Assembly: GCF_900114995.1 (NCBI RefSeq)
Contig: NZ_FOUX01000002.1
Span: 992,001-1,056,000 of the forward strand
DNA: 64,000 nt
Source of the DNA: Chitinophaga sp. YR627
GTDB lineage: Bacteria; Bacteroidota; Bacteroidia; Chitinophagales; Chitinophagaceae
Reading direction: 5' to 3'
Within the stretch, counting starts at the first letter, position 1. Every line of letters begins with the position of its first letter. The position numbers were made by a program, and so were the translations under genes. Below, piece after piece: positions 1 through 9,657 of the stretch. The notes beneath the pieces are model-generated. The model was not told the DNA's origin. It searched no databases and saw only the letters and a list, made by a program, of their open reading frames with translations.

Positions 1-485
1 TTCACCAGGTCATACACGTACTGATTGGTATTATACCAGGTGGTTTCATAATTGGTCAACAGGTGAATGTGGTGCTTCCTTGCCAGTGCCGCCATACGAT
101 CAGCCTGTGCTACCGTAGTCGCCAGCGGCTTCTCTACCATTACGGAAATACCCTTTGGCGCGCAGACCTCCACCACGTTGATATGCTCTGCTACCGCATT
201 GTAGGCCAGTACGGCATCCGGATGCTTATGCGCCAGTAATGTGGCCAGGTCCGGATAAAAAAGCGAATCAGGCAACTGGTAGCTCTTTTTATAACGGGCG
301 ATCAGCTGTGCATCTGACTCGGCGATACCTGCAATCGTGACCTGCCCTTTTTTCCACTGGTGCATCAGTAGATGCACGTGGTCGTGTGTAAGGCCGGCAA
401 CGCCTACGTTCAATGGTTTTTGCTGTGCAAAAGTTGTGATGGCTGCCAGCAGGAGCAGCATAGTCTGGCTTAAAATCTTCATCAT
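1..485 (-). CDS. Gfo/Idh/MocA family oxidoreductase (3' part cut by window start)
   Basis: Translation from the ATG at 485 gives 161 residues and runs off the window. It opens with a signal peptide (hydrophobic MLLLLAA, then FAQ) followed by a Rossmann start, NVGVAGLTHDHVH, and the MVEKPLA segment typical of the family's EKP motif. These mark an NAD(P)-dependent sugar or cyclitol dehydrogenase-like protein, probably exported. The C-terminal substrate domain is not visible, so the substrate cannot be inferred. It lies 29 nt downstream of the DUF2314 gene on the same strand. A second ATG follows at once (482); either may be used. Confidence 0.85.
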   Translation of the reverse strand, partial: MMKILSQTMLLLLAAITTFAQQKPLNVGVAGLTHDHVHLLMHQWKKGQVTIAGIAESDAQLIARYKKSYQLPDSLFYPDLATLLAHKHPDAVLAYNAVAEHINVVEVCAPKGISVMVEKPLATTVAQADRMAALARKHHIHLLTNYETTWYNTNQYVYDLV

Positions 486-514
486 GACATGGATTATTTG
501 GACCTGTGTTTTTG

Positions 515-1387
515 TTACTCAGCAATGTTTAATACCCGCCAGCCATCTTTACCTTTAAAAGTATAGATCTGCTGTCTGGCTTTTTCTCCACCTGGGAAGA
601 TGTAAACCTCTGTAATCAGATACAGCTGTTCCGTGATCTTCTTACGGTAAGGGAAAGCGCGGCGAATCCCTTTGAACATGGGAAATCCTTCTTTTTCCAG
701 GCTTTTTATAAACGATGTACGCAGAATGTCGGCAGTGGTCTGCAGAATGTCATTACCATTGTAAATGTCATTCATTCTCATCAGCAAAAGTCTTCCTTCC
801 TCTACAAAATTCTTACAGGCGATCGCTTTTTCTATATTATGCTCATCATAAGCATCTTCCAGGCATAGTATGGCGCCTTCTGGCGTGGAAAAGTCGTGTA
901 CAAAGTAGTCAATTCCTTCGTCAATATAAAGCCCCACCTGACGATCAAATTCCGGCCATTCATGTGTAGGTTTCCCCTCACGGATAGCCCGGATAGTGTA
1001 TCCGCCTATCAGGCGGCCATCTTCAATGATCATCCAGTCGGAAATAAAACGTGGATCGATACCGATCTTTTGGTTAACAAACACAGAATTAACATAGACA
1101 GGCTTATTACCTACTACGCCATACAGGTTTCCTTCATCGTCAAAACTGGGAGAGGTTAACCAGAGATGTTCGCGATTTACACCGTCGTCGATCAGTACTT
1201 TTACGGAGAAGTATTGCTGTACCGGTTCCGGTTGCAACAGACTATGCTGGAAATAGTGCAAAGTGGCATTTGCCTTCTCAATGGCCCAGTTCATCCTTTC
1301 GTCGTCATCGGCTATGTGTACAACCGGCAAATGGTCCTCTAAAACAGCTTTGCTACGTTTACCAAAGAATTTTGATAAGAAACCCAT
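515..1387 (-). CDS. DUF2314 domain-containing protein
   Basis: 290 residues with no signal peptide or membrane segment. The central part (EHLWLTSPSFDDEGNLYGVVGNKPVYVN...ISDWMIIEDGRLIGGYTIR, quoted in pieces) has the DUF2314 pattern: a W-L strand, the G-N-L/G-V-V-G-N-P segment, then D-W-M and G-G-Y-T-I-R. The molecular function of DUF2314 (YegJ-like) proteins is not established. It follows the ABC exporter genes by 95 nt and may be cotranscribed. The family call is from motif recall, so moderate confidence. Confidence 0.7.
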   Translation of the reverse strand: MGFLSKFFGKRSKAVLEDHLPVVHIADDDERMNWAIEKANATLHYFQHSLLQPEPVQQYFSVKVLIDDGVNREHLWLTSPSFDDEGNLYGVVGNKPVYVNSVFVNQKIGIDPRFISDWMIIEDGRLIGGYTIRAIREGKPTHEWPEFDRQVGLYIDEGIDYFVHDFSTPEGAILCLEDAYDEHNIEKAIACKNFVEEGRLLLMRMNDIYNGNDILQTTADILRTSFIKSLEKEGFPMFKGIRRAFPYRKKITEQLYLITEVYIFPGGEKARQQIYTFKGKDGWRVLNIAE

Positions 1388-1482
1388 AGGTGAATGGTTA
1401 TGTATATTTTGTGCCTTCCCTAACCGCTGTGACAGCCTTTCGAACGAATATACCTATATTTTTATTATGATAATGAAGGCTT

Positions 1483-2589
1483 TTAGTCCACTTTTTCCAG
1501 GGGCGCCTCATAACGGTAATACCTATTGTAAAAAATAGTACCTGCGAGCACCTGCATGCCTATAATACCATACCAGTAAAGCCGGGCCAGCCCCATAAAG
1601 AGTATGGTCACAACAATGATCAGTACCCACCTGAAATACTTATCCTGGTCTGTTCGTGGAAAATACAGGAGACTACGGAACAACATCAGCATTGACAGGC
1701 CACTGGTTATTAACATGACCCAGTGTATGGGGGCCGCCTGCTGCCAGGTCTTATATATCAGCAATATACTTTCCGGAGCGACAAGCGCCAGGTACAACCC
1801 TCCCATCTGCAGATATCTTTTCCACATGGGTACCGGCAGCTGTGGCAGCATGGAAAGGTAAAGATCGTCAAAGCGCCTGTGATTATACACCAGTACACTC
1901 TGGGCAAGTACACATATCAGTATTCCCACCAGTAAGACACGCTCGTCATACTTGTCTGCCATCAGGGAACAGGTCACTATGACGATAACTGCCGATGCTA
2001 TTTTTGCGATGCCCAGTGATCGCATATTATTATTGAGTAATTCATGTCCGTAAAAAGACCATATTGGTTTCCGGACAGTCCTGTTGAACCATTGCTGCCA
2101 CCTGGACAATATGGAAACAGTGCCCGGATGCTTCATCTTATGCACATATATCCACAACGGGGCAATCAGCATCAGCAAACTGAATAGTACAATCACGAAA
2201 GTAGCCAGCTGAAAACCCAGTTTCGCTGCTATACCTGCTGCTATAAGACTATAGATCAATACCGGCGCATATAAAGTCAGATGTACCCATAGCCAGGTAC
2301 GCCACCTGGTACTTCCCTCCAGTATACCCAGCGTACCATATAAAAAGGAATGCTCCTTTGTGGATAAAACATTGATGATAAATGCAATACACTTCAGATT
2401 ATATAATAACCACAACAAACAGACGAGCGCCAGAAAGCTGGGACTCCCGGTAAAGCCTTTTATAAGTGTATAATGGTAAGAAGGAAGTTGTCCGCCGGGA
2501 ACAATCCCGAAGAAGAAATAAAAGATCACCAGGAAGAAACCGGTATTCTTCGCATAAAAGCGGGTTGTGAATATTTTGGATAATGCCAT
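1483..2589 (-). CDS. ABC-2-type transporter membrane protein (putative)
   Basis: 368 residues, strongly hydrophobic with about eight to ten predicted membrane segments (for example near residues 15-35, 50-75, 100-150 and 190-230). There is no nucleotide-binding motif. The gene starts 10 nt after the stop of the ABC ATPase gene (2600-3232), which supports assignment as its permease. It resembles the poorly characterised exporter permeases of Bacteroidota rather than a named family. The substrate is unknown. Confidence 0.7.
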   Translation of the reverse strand: MALSKIFTTRFYAKNTGFFLVIFYFFFGIVPGGQLPSYHYTLIKGFTGSPSFLALVCLLWLLYNLKCIAFIINVLSTKEHSFLYGTLGILEGSTRWRTWLWVHLTLYAPVLIYSLIAAGIAAKLGFQLATFVIVLFSLLMLIAPLWIYVHKMKHPGTVSILSRWQQWFNRTVRKPIWSFYGHELLNNNMRSLGIAKIASAVIVIVTCSLMADKYDERVLLVGILICVLAQSVLVYNHRRFDDLYLSMLPQLPVPMWKRYLQMGGLYLALVAPESILLIYKTWQQAAPIHWVMLITSGLSMLMLFRSLLYFPRTDQDKYFRWVLIIVVTILFMGLARLYWYGIIGMQVLAGTIFYNRYYRYEAPLEKVD

Positions 2590-3422
2590 TGTGGATAACT
2601 TAAATTTTCACAATGTTTTTGTCCTGTACCTGCAGACGAACAGATCCTGCCGTCACCGGTTGATGTGAGGTAATACAGAAGGTGACGCCATATTGTTGAT
2701 GAAACTCCTCCACTAATGTGTATAACAATGGAAGTGACTGTGTATCAAGCGTAATCAGGGGTTCGTCCAGTAATATAACTTTCGGACGACCGGTAAAAGC
2801 CAGGAGTAAAGAGACCTTTTTTAACATGCCACTTGAATAGCCGCTTACCGGCCTGTGGATAAACGACCCAACTCCCAGTAAATCAATCATTTCCTGCACC
2901 TCTCTGAATCCCTTTCCCTTTGTTTTCACATACAACGCAACCAAATCGCTACCGGTAATAAACCCTGGATATAATGGCTCAGCCTCTGCGTAATTCACAT
3001 AACGGCGATATTGCACAGGTTGTTTGTTGCAACTGATAGTATTGTCCAGTAATATATCCCCCTGGAATGGAATCAGGCCTGCCATTACCTTCATAGAAGT
3101 TGTTTTGCCGGCACCATTACCACCTAAAAGCCAATATACCCCATAATCCAGCTCCAGACCGGGGATATCGAGTATGACGGTGTCGTGATAGCTTTTTACA
3201 ACTTGTTGAAGATTAATAACATGCGATGCCATGAAAAAAGATATGATTTATTTGTAAATATGTGGATTAAATGGCTGAATTTCAGTTACCAGCAGTGGAT
3301 TTAACAAAACTTTGCGGGTTTGGGAGCTGTTAAAAACCCAGAATTGTGGATTTAAATTCGCTAAAAACGGCTAATTGCCCTGTCAGATTACCTTTCCAAA
3401 ATTCATCTGCTCTTTTTCCACA
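2138..3422. promoter_or_regulatory. Cluster of DnaA-box-like sites
   Basis: Five exact matches to TTWTNCACA lie within about 1.3 kb: TTATGCACA at 2138-2146, TTATCCACA on the minus strand at 2359-2367, 2590-2598 and 2854-2862, and TTTTCCACA at 3414-3422. Near matches are at 2148-2156, 3261-3269 and 3345-3353. Chance expectation for this span is below 0.1. The cluster sits where minus-strand genes on the left meet plus-strand nrdBA on the right. It could be part of a replication origin or a DnaA-dependent control region for nrdBA; DnaA control of nrdAB is known in E. coli. The role here is inference. Confidence 0.4.
2600..3232 (-). CDS. ABC transporter ATP-binding protein
   Basis: 210 residues, a minimal ABC ATPase. 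Visible motifs are Walker A GGNGAGKTT (about residues 37-45), a divergent signature SGYSSGMLKK, Walker B VILLDEP and the switch histidine in TSHQP. It should energise the membrane protein encoded just downstream (1483-2589). The short length and lone-ATPase plus lone-permease layout fit a small exporter. The substrate cannot be read from sequence. Confidence 0.9.
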   Translation of the reverse strand: MASHVINLQQVVKSYHDTVILDIPGLELDYGVYWLLGGNGAGKTTSMKVMAGLIPFQGDILLDNTISCNKQPVQYRRYVNYAEAEPLYPGFITGSDLVALYVKTKGKGFREVQEMIDLLGVGSFIHRPVSGYSSGMLKKVSLLLAFTGRPKVILLDEPLITLDTQSLPLLYTLVEEFHQQYGVTFCITSHQPVTAGSVRLQVQDKNIVKI

Positions 3423-3697
3423 GTCTGTTAAAAACTTAAACAGTCCCCCCAGCTATTCCTGTGTACATTTGTAAGAGTTCGCGATACGAGTAACAAGTCT
3501 CCAGGAATATGAGCGCAACCCCGGAAGCCGGGTATGAATATTTCAAACCGAGCTGGCACAAGAAATTTCGATCGGAACACATTCACGTATCAAAGGGTAA
3601 CAGGAAAGGGTCCAATGAATAACTTAAAATGGGGATAATCTCTCCTTCATGTCCTTTCTATCTTCATACGTTAACCATATATAAAATTTATTGAGCG
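3233..3697. promoter_or_regulatory. Divergent intergenic region and nrdB 5' leader
   Basis: This AT-rich 465-nt gap holds no convincing ORF. A TAnnTTTG match, TACATTTG at 3464-3471, could be the nrdB -7 element, but no good -33 TTTG is visible at the usual spacing. If it is used, nrdB has an untranslated leader of about 220 nt, which includes a CCCGG-AAG-CCGGG hairpin near 3520-3533. I do not recognise a known riboswitch. The left half carries the TGTGGATT repeats described under the DnaA-box cluster. Confidence 0.4.
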
Positions 3698-4669
3698 ATG
3701 AATTTAGAGAATGAACTGCTTTTAAAGGAAAACAAAGACAGATTTGTATTGCTGCCTATCAACTATCCAAAAGTATGGGAGAAATACAAACAACATGAGG
3801 CTAGTTTCTGGACAGCAGAGGAGATTGATCTCAGTGCAGATATGAAGGACTGGAATAATCTCAACGATGGGGAACGTCATTTCATTACCCATGTACTCGC
3901 ATTTTTCGCAGCAAGTGATGGTATCGTTAACGAAAACCTCGCTGTTAATTTCATGAGTGAGGTACAGTTACCTGAAGCACGTTGCTTCTATGGTTTCCAG
4001 ATCATGATGGAAAACATCCACTCTGAAACATATGCATTATTAATAGACACTTACGTAAAAGATCCGGTTGAAAAAGATCGCCTGTTCCATGCAATAGAAA
4101 CAGTTCCTGCTGTTACCAAAAAAGCAAAGTGGGCATTACGCTGGATTGAGAACGGCAATTTCGCTGAGCGTCTCGTAGCATTTGCAGCTGTGGAAGGTAT
4201 CTTCTTCAGTGGTAGTTTCTGCTCTATATTCTGGCTGAAAAAAAGAGGCCTGATGCCGGGTCTGACCTTCTCCAATGAGCTGATCAGCCGTGATGAAGGA
4301 TTACATTGCGAATTCGCATGTCTGCTGTATAGCATGCTGGAAAATAAACTGCCGGAAGAACAGGTACATACCATTATCCGTGATGCAGTGACCATTGAAA
4401 AAGAATTCATCACTGAGGCATTACCGGTAGCATTGATCGGTATGAACAGTAAATTAATGAGCGAATACATTGAGTTCGTTGCAGACCGCTGGTTAGGTGA
4501 ACTGGGATATGCTAAAATATATAACACAGCAAATCCGTTTGATTTTATGGAGATGATCTCTCTGCAGGGTAAAACAAACTTCTTCGAAAAACGCGTGGGT
4601 GACTATCAGAAAGCTGGTGTAATGTCTGGTAAGGATACACAGACTTTCAGTCTTGACGAAGATTTCTGA
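3698..4669 (+). CDS. nrdB: Ribonucleoside-diphosphate reductase beta subunit (class I)
   Basis: 323 residues, close in sequence to eukaryotic-type R2. It holds the diiron/tyrosyl-radical cofactor that starts ribonucleotide reduction with NrdA. Ligands and radical site are visible: D44 (EEIDLS), E105 and H108 with radical Tyr112 in ENIHSETY, then the E of FAAVEGIFF and E/H of SRDEGLH. Tyr112 is retained, so this is a tyrosyl-radical enzyme rather than a Tyr-less class Ic form. nrdA follows after 90 nt. The order nrdB-nrdA is the reverse of E. coli. Confidence 0.97.
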   Translation: MNLENELLLKENKDRFVLLPINYPKVWEKYKQHEASFWTAEEIDLSADMKDWNNLNDGERHFITHVLAFFAASDGIVNENLAVNFMSEVQLPEARCFYGFQIMMENIHSETYALLIDTYVKDPVEKDRLFHAIETVPAVTKKAKWALRWIENGNFAERLVAFAAVEGIFFSGSFCSIFWLKKRGLMPGLTFSNELISRDEGLHCEFACLLYSMLENKLPEEQVHTIIRDAVTIEKEFITEALPVALIGMNSKLMSEYIEFVADRWLGELGYAKIYNTANPFDFMEMISLQGKTNFFEKRVGDYQKAGVMSGKDTQTFSLDEDF

Positions 4670-4759
4670 TAAAGGCATAATAATTGCATGTTATTGCAGA
4701 ATTTGCCAACAACCACATTTTAATAAATACTTTACTCAACCTCTTAAATTCATTTAACC

Positions 4760-7168
4760 ATGTTTGTAATTAAGCGCGACGGCCACAAAGAAGCTGTTAA
4801 GTTTGACAAGATTACTGCTCGTGTTGAAAAGCTGTGTTATGGACTGAATGCGGAGTACGTAGACGCCATAGACGTAGCTAAGAAAGTAATACAGGGTTTA
4901 TATGACGGAGTAACAACCAGTGAACTGGATAATCTTGCCGCAGAAACTGCAGCATCGCTTACTACAAAACATCCTGACTATGCCTTGCTCGCATCGCGCA
5001 TCGCTGTGAGCAATCTCCATAAAAATACAGTGAAATCATTCTCCAAAACAATGGAGAATCTGTATAACTACATCGATCCGAAAGTAGGCAAACCTGCTCC
5101 ACTGTTAGCAGACGATGTATATGAAATCGTCATGAAACATGCTGCTATCCTGGATTCCAGCATCATCTATGATCGTGACTTTGCATTTGACTATTTTGGT
5201 TTTAAAACACTGGAACGTTCTTACCTGCTGAAATTAGACGGTAAAGTAGCTGAACGTCCGCAGCATATGTTCATGCGTGTGTCTGTTGGTATCCACAAAG
5301 AGGATATCGATGCTGTGATCAAGACATACAATCTGATGAGTGAGCGTTGGTTCACACACGCAACACCTACCCTCTTCAATGCCGGTACACCTAAACCACA
5401 GATGTCCAGCTGCTTCCTCCTCACTATGCAGGATGATAGTATTGAGGGTATTTATGATACACTGAAACAAACTGCGAAGATCTCCCAGAGTGCTGGTGGT
5501 ATTGGTCTGAGCATTCACAATATCCGCGCTACAGGTTCTTATATCAGTGGTACCAACGGTACCTCCAATGGTATCATTCCGATGCTGCGCGTATTCAACG
5601 ATACTGCGCGTTATGTAGATCAGGGTGGTGGTAAACGTAAAGGCGCTTTCGCTATCTACCTGGAACCATGGCATGCTGATATCTTCGAATTCCTGGACCT
5701 GCGTAAAAACCACGGTAAGGAAGAGATGCGTGCAAGAGATCTGTTCTATGCACTGTGGGTACCGGACCTGTTCATGAAACGTGTAGAAGAGAACGGCGAA
5801 TGGAGCCTGTTCTGCCCACACGAAGCACCAGGACTGCACGAATGCTGGGGTGAAGAGTTCGAAAAACTCTACACTAAATATGAGAAAGAAAACCGTGCAC
5901 GTAAAACAGTAAAGGCACAGGACCTCTGGTTTGCTGTACTGGATGCACAGATTGAAACAGGTACTCCTTACCTCTTGTATAAAGATTCTGCAAACCGCAA
6001 ATCTAACCAGCAGAACCTGGGTACTATTAAAAGTTCCAACCTGTGTACAGAGATCATCGAATATACTGACGCTAACGAAGTAGCAGTATGTAACCTGGCT
6101 TCCCTGGCACTGCCACGCTTCGTAATCGACGGTCAGTTCGACCACGAAAAACTGTACGAAGTAACTTACCAGGCAGCACTGAATCTGAACCGTATCATCG
6201 ATAATAACTTCTACCCTGTAGATGAAGCACGTAACAGTAACCTCCGTCACCGTCCTATTGGTCTGGGTGTACAGGGTCTGGCTGATGCGTTCATCCTGAT
6301 GCGTTATCCGTTCGAAAGCGAAGAAGCGAAAAAACTGAACAGCGAAATCTTCGAAACTATCTACTTTGCTGCATTGAATGCATCAAAAGACCTGGCCATC
6401 AAAGATGGCGCTTACGAAACATATGCAGGTTCACCAGTATCAAAAGGTATCCTCCAGTTCGATATGTGGGGTGTAACACCTTCTCCACGCTGGGACTGGA
6501 CCTCACTGAAAGGAGAGATCAAAAAGCATGGTGTGCGTAACTCCCTGCTGCTGGCGCCGATGCCAACCGCATCAACCTCTCAGATCCTTGGTAACAACGA
6601 ATGTTTCGAACCTTACACATCCAACATCTACACCCGTCGCGTACTGAGCGGTGAGTTCGTAGTAGTAAATAAACACCTGCTGAAAGATCTGGTGGAACTG
6701 GGTCTGTGGGATAATGATATGAAGAATAAGATCATTACTTCCAATGGCTCTATCCAGCATATTCCTGAGATCCCTTCACAGATCAAGGAACTGTATAAAA
6801 CAGTATGGGAAATCAAACAACGTACGATCATTGACATGGCAGCCGATCGCGGTGCTTTCATCTGCCAGTCTCAGTCACTGAACCTGTTCGTTGATACACC
6901 TTCCGCAGCAAAACTGACGTCTATGCACTTCTACGCATGGAAGAAAGGTCTGAAAACAGGTATGTACTACCTGCGTACACAGGCAGCTGCTCAGGCAGTA
7001 CAGTTTACTGTTGAAAAACAAGGTGGTCAGCAGATGGAACCAATGGTGGAAAAGAAAGCCGGTGAATCCAAAGCTGCCAAAACTGTGGACACCAAACTCG
7101 ACGAAGTTGAATTTGTTGAGGGCGCTGTCTGCACCATGGAAGAAGGTTGCGTCACCTGCAGTGCCTGA
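4760..7168 (+). CDS. nrdA: Ribonucleoside-diphosphate reductase alpha subunit
   Basis: 802 residues, the full catalytic subunit that reduces NDPs to dNDPs. An ATP-cone (about residues 1-90) provides allosteric activity control. The active-site pair is C218 (MSSCFLL) and C444 (AVCNLAS). The radical-site triplet N427, C429, E431 lies in NLCTE. The radical-transfer tyrosine pair is in GMYYLRT. The C-terminal shuttle cysteines are C797 and C800 in CVTC. It is followed directly by a strong terminator, so nrdB-nrdA is a closed unit. Confidence 0.97.
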   Translation: MFVIKRDGHKEAVKFDKITARVEKLCYGLNAEYVDAIDVAKKVIQGLYDGVTTSELDNLAAETAASLTTKHPDYALLASRIAVSNLHKNTVKSFSKTMENLYNYIDPKVGKPAPLLADDVYEIVMKHAAILDSSIIYDRDFAFDYFGFKTLERSYLLKLDGKVAERPQHMFMRVSVGIHKEDIDAVIKTYNLMSERWFTHATPTLFNAGTPKPQMSSCFLLTMQDDSIEGIYDTLKQTAKISQSAGGIGLSIHNIRATGSYISGTNGTSNGIIPMLRVFNDTARYVDQGGGKRKGAFAIYLEPWHADIFEFLDLRKNHGKEEMRARDLFYALWVPDLFMKRVEENGEWSLFCPHEAPGLHECWGEEFEKLYTKYEKENRARKTVKAQDLWFAVLDAQIETGTPYLLYKDSANRKSNQQNLGTIKSSNLCTEIIEYTDANEVAVCNLASLALPRFVIDGQFDHEKLYEVTYQAALNLNRIIDNNFYPVDEARNSNLRHRPIGLGVQGLADAFILMRYPFESEEAKKLNSEIFETIYFAALNASKDLAIKDGAYETYAGSPVSKGILQFDMWGVTPSPRWDWTSLKGEIKKHGVRNSLLLAPMPTASTSQILGNNECFEPYTSNIYTRRVLSGEFVVVNKHLLKDLVELGLWDNDMKNKIITSNGSIQHIPEIPSQIKELYKTVWEIKQRTIIDMAADRGAFICQSQSLNLFVDTPSAAKLTSMHFYAWKKGLKTGMYYLRTQAAAQAVQFTVEKQGGQQMEPMVEKKAGESKAAKTVDTKLDEVEFVEGAVCTMEEGCVTCSA

Positions 7169-7194
7169 TGAAATAATAACACATCATTATAGTA

Positions 7195-7226
7195 AAAGGG
7201 TAGTCTCGCAAGACTACCCTTTTTTT
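7195..7226 (+). terminator. Intrinsic terminator after nrdA
   Basis: A perfect 12-bp stem, AAAGGGTAGTCT / AGACTACCCTTT, with loop CGCA is followed by an uninterrupted T-run. It ends the nrdBA unit. Confidence 0.9.
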
Positions 7227-7288
7227 ATTGCAATACCTGATAAAAACAGGCATTAATAATGCGGTATACCGCTTAAAAATACGACTGT

Positions 7289-8197
7289 ATGAATGCAAAA
7301 ATTCTGGTAGCAGGAGCAAGCGGACATCTTGGAGAAAAGATCATCCGCGGACTGCTGGACGAAGGTGCAGATGTACGGGCTGTCATCCGTCCTAATACTG
7401 CATTGGAGAAAATCGGCGCCCTGAAACAATATGATATTGGTGTCATTCAGACGGATATGCACAATATCAATGAGCTGACATTAGCCTGTAAAGATGTAGA
7501 CTGTGTGGTATCTGCATTGCAGGGCCTGGAAGATGTCATTATTGATGTACAATCAGTGCTGCTACAGGCAGCAGTCAACGCGGGCGTTCCCCGCTTCATA
7601 CCTTCTGATTACGCCAGCGATTTCACAAAACAGGCAGCCGAAGAAAACCGGAACTTCGATCTGAGGCGTAAATTCCACGAACAGTTGGAGAAAGCCCCCA
7701 TAGCCGCCACATCTATACTCAATGGCGCCTTTGCAGAAATACTGATGCGTAATAATCCTTTACTCGACCTGCATAATAACAGTGTCAGTTACTGGGAAGA
7801 TGAAAATAAACGTATAGACTTCACCACCATGGACGATGTGGCCTCCTATACCGCTGCTGCAGCAATGGATGCTACCACTCCCCGCTTTCTGCGCATTGCC
7901 GGTTTTCAGGTAAGCCCTAAGGAACTGGCGACAATTGCAGGTGAACTGAAAGAACAGGAATTTAAACTGATTCGGCAAGGCAGCCTGGAAGATTTGATGG
8001 CCCTGATTAAACACGAAAGGGCAGCCCATCCTGAAGGAGAAAATGAATTATATCCGGCATGGCAACAATTGCAGTATATGAAAAGTATGTTCAGCACGGA
8101 ATTATTCCCATTGAATAATCGCCGTTATACGGACATTCAGTTCACAGGTGCAAAAACATTTATAAGTACGTTGTTGCAAACAACAACAGCGGAATAA
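7289..8197 (+). CDS. NmrA-like NAD(P)-binding / isoflavone-reductase-type protein
   Basis: 302 residues. The N-terminal dinucleotide-binding loop, VAGASGHLGEKI (about residues 7-18), and the segment ALQGLEDVIIDVQSVLLQAAVNAGVPRFIPSDYASDF match the NmrA/isoflavone-reductase branch of atypical short-chain dehydrogenases. The catalytic or sensor role and the substrate are unknown. It stands alone between two terminators, so it is probably transcribed from its own promoter in 7227-7288. Confidence 0.85.
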   Translation: MNAKILVAGASGHLGEKIIRGLLDEGADVRAVIRPNTALEKIGALKQYDIGVIQTDMHNINELTLACKDVDCVVSALQGLEDVIIDVQSVLLQAAVNAGVPRFIPSDYASDFTKQAAEENRNFDLRRKFHEQLEKAPIAATSILNGAFAEILMRNNPLLDLHNNSVSYWEDENKRIDFTTMDDVASYTAAAAMDATTPRFLRIAGFQVSPKELATIAGELKEQEFKLIRQGSLEDLMALIKHERAAHPEGENELYPAWQQLQYMKSMFSTELFPLNNRRYTDIQFTGAKTFISTLLQTTTAE

Positions 8198-8201
8198 AAA
8201 G

Positions 8202-8236
8202 AAAAAGCGGCAGTCTGAAAACTGCCGCTTTTTTTT
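8202..8236 (+). terminator. Intrinsic terminator after NmrA-like gene
   Basis: Stem AAAAAGCGGCAGT / ACTGCCGCTTTTT with loop CTGAAA and a T-run. The A-tract on the other side means it may also stop minus-strand transcription from the small genes at 8257-8884. Confidence 0.85.
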
Positions 8237-8256
8237 ATTGCTAAAACTTATTTCAC

Positions 8257-8625
8257 TTACTCACTTTCTTTTGCCCCTATACGATAAGCCATCACTGCTG
8301 TTACAATTGGTAGTAGTAAATTTAACAGCACTAACTGGCATAATTGCAAAAAGAAATCCCTGAATCCCTTCTTCTCTTCCTGCAGATATTTCACCAATGT
8401 TGTTTTATCGTTTATCAGACTATCATTGACAGTCTCTCTGTTGATTTGAGAAATGATATGACTGATATCCCCTGACCCATCAAATGGTTTTACAAACAAT
8501 AATGAGATCAAAATGATAATAGATATCAGAACAATAAACAATGTCATGAAGGTCAGTGCAAATCTGAACCTACCTTCTGAAGGGACGACTAATAATTCGT
8601 CTTCTGCCTGTAACTGGGTTAACAT
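8257..8625 (-). CDS. Hypothetical membrane protein (two transmembrane segments)
   Basis: 122 residues. Two clear hydrophobic segments lie at about residues 21-45 (FALTFMTLFIVLISIIILISLLF) and 93-113 (LCQLVLLNLLLPIVTAVMAYRIG). The intervening polar loop of about 45 residues faces one side of the membrane. No family was recognised. It starts 13 nt after the stop of the 81-residue gene upstream, so the two are probably cotranscribed. Confidence 0.65.
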   Translation of the reverse strand: MLTQLQAEDELLVVPSEGRFRFALTFMTLFIVLISIIILISLLFVKPFDGSGDISHIISQINRETVNDSLINDKTTLVKYLQEEKKGFRDFFLQLCQLVLLNLLLPIVTAVMAYRIGAKESE

Positions 8626-8638
8626 GAATGGTTAATTT

Positions 8639-8884
8639 TTAGTTGGAAGAATTTTGTTCTGGCTTAGGAACTGGTTTCACCTTTCTCAAAAGCGGACTGG
8701 TAATTCCAACATAGGTACCCTGCTCCTGATCTAAAGAAACGATCTTCCTGCCTTTTATCATTTCATTCACTGCCCAGCTGAATAACGATATCCCTTCCCT
8801 TGCAATAGCAGATGCTTTAGGGTTATCCAGCTTCCGCTGCAGTTCCTTCATAAACTCTCGTTGAATGTCTACAATAACGTCCAT
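8639..8884 (-). CDS. Small hypothetical protein, possibly ribbon-helix-helix-like
   Basis: 81 residues, charged, with no membrane segment. The stretch EGISLFSWAVNEMIKGRKIVSLD resembles the C-terminal half of small RHH-type proteins (a helix with W-A-V-E, then G-R-x-I). The proline/lysine-rich tail looks disordered. It precedes a two-TM protein gene in an apparent operon. Function unknown; the RHH idea is a pattern impression only. Confidence 0.6.
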   Translation of the reverse strand: MDVIVDIQREFMKELQRKLDNPKASAIAREGISLFSWAVNEMIKGRKIVSLDQEQGTYVGITSPLLRKVKPVPKPEQNSSN

Positions 8885-8956
8885 TTTGCATAAATTTTAT
8901 TGCAACGGAAATTAGCATAATATCTCATTCAACAAACTCCTCCAAAACTACCCGAC

Positions 8957-9550
8957 TCACATGTCATCTTCCTGAAACCCCCACTCCTCAAGCAATTCAT
9001 TGTATTGAGCATCCGGTAGGTTTTTTTGTTCATAATGGCCTGCAATCGATTTTTGCCTCATTGCTTCATATATGCTTACGGCACAAGCCACAGAAATATT
9101 CAAAGACTTGATAATGCCCACCTGAGGAATGATAAAATTACCATCACACAATTTCCTCATATCTTCACTTACTCCCTCCTGCTCATTACCAAATACCAAT
9201 GCTACAGAACCAGTAAAATTGAGCTCATACAGACTCTTTGCATCTGCCGCCAGATGTGTCGTATAGATCTTATCATATTTTGCTCTTACAGCTGCTATAC
9301 AGGCGGCGGTATCATTAAACTGATGCACAGTCAGCCACTTGGCTGCACTGGAAGAACTCTTGTGCCCCCATTTCTTGCGACGGGGAGTCTGGGTGTTCAG
9401 TACATAAATATCCTGGATGCCCACAGCATCACATGTACGCAATACCGCAGATACATTATGCGGGTCAAATACGTTCTCCAGGACGACAGTTAAACCTGCC
9501 TGTCTTTTATTTAATACGGATAGTAACCTTTCTCTACGTTCCGGCGTCAT
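8957..9550 (-). CDS. TrmH-type tRNA/rRNA 2'-O-methyltransferase (SpoU family)
   Basis: 197 residues from the ATG at 9550. The open frame extends upstream to 9646, but homology to TrmH begins at MTPERRERLLSVLNKRQ, so the later start is preferred. Family motifs are ENVFDPHNVSAVLRTCDAVG near the N-terminus (motif 1), ALVFGNEQEGVS (motif 2) and IPQVGIIKSLNISVACAVSIYEA (motif 3). These form the trefoil-knot SAM site. The protein most resembles TrmH (Gm18 of tRNA), which would methylate a ribose 2'-OH. It is divergently arranged with the AsmA-like gene. Confidence 0.88.
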   Translation of the reverse strand: MTPERRERLLSVLNKRQAGLTVVLENVFDPHNVSAVLRTCDAVGIQDIYVLNTQTPRRKKWGHKSSSSAAKWLTVHQFNDTAACIAAVRAKYDKIYTTHLAADAKSLYELNFTGSVALVFGNEQEGVSEDMRKLCDGNFIIPQVGIIKSLNISVACAVSIYEAMRQKSIAGHYEQKNLPDAQYNELLEEWGFQEDDM

Positions 9551-9657
9551 AATCAGGTAAGTATATATTTTAGAGCACAAATTTAACTTAAATCGGACTT
9601 TAGAATACCGCTTTTCCTTACTACCTTCATACATACTAAAAAACATCTATTTAAAAA

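Noticed and set aside
5234..6250. Long minus-strand open frame (338 codons) inside nrdA
   Set aside because: It lies wholly opposite nrdA with no recognisable domain; the cysteine- and phenylalanine-rich translation is what this gene's codon usage gives in antisense.
9551..9646. N-terminal extension of the TrmH-like protein
   Set aside because: Extra 32 residues are basic and unlike TrmH; family similarity starts at the ATG at 9550.
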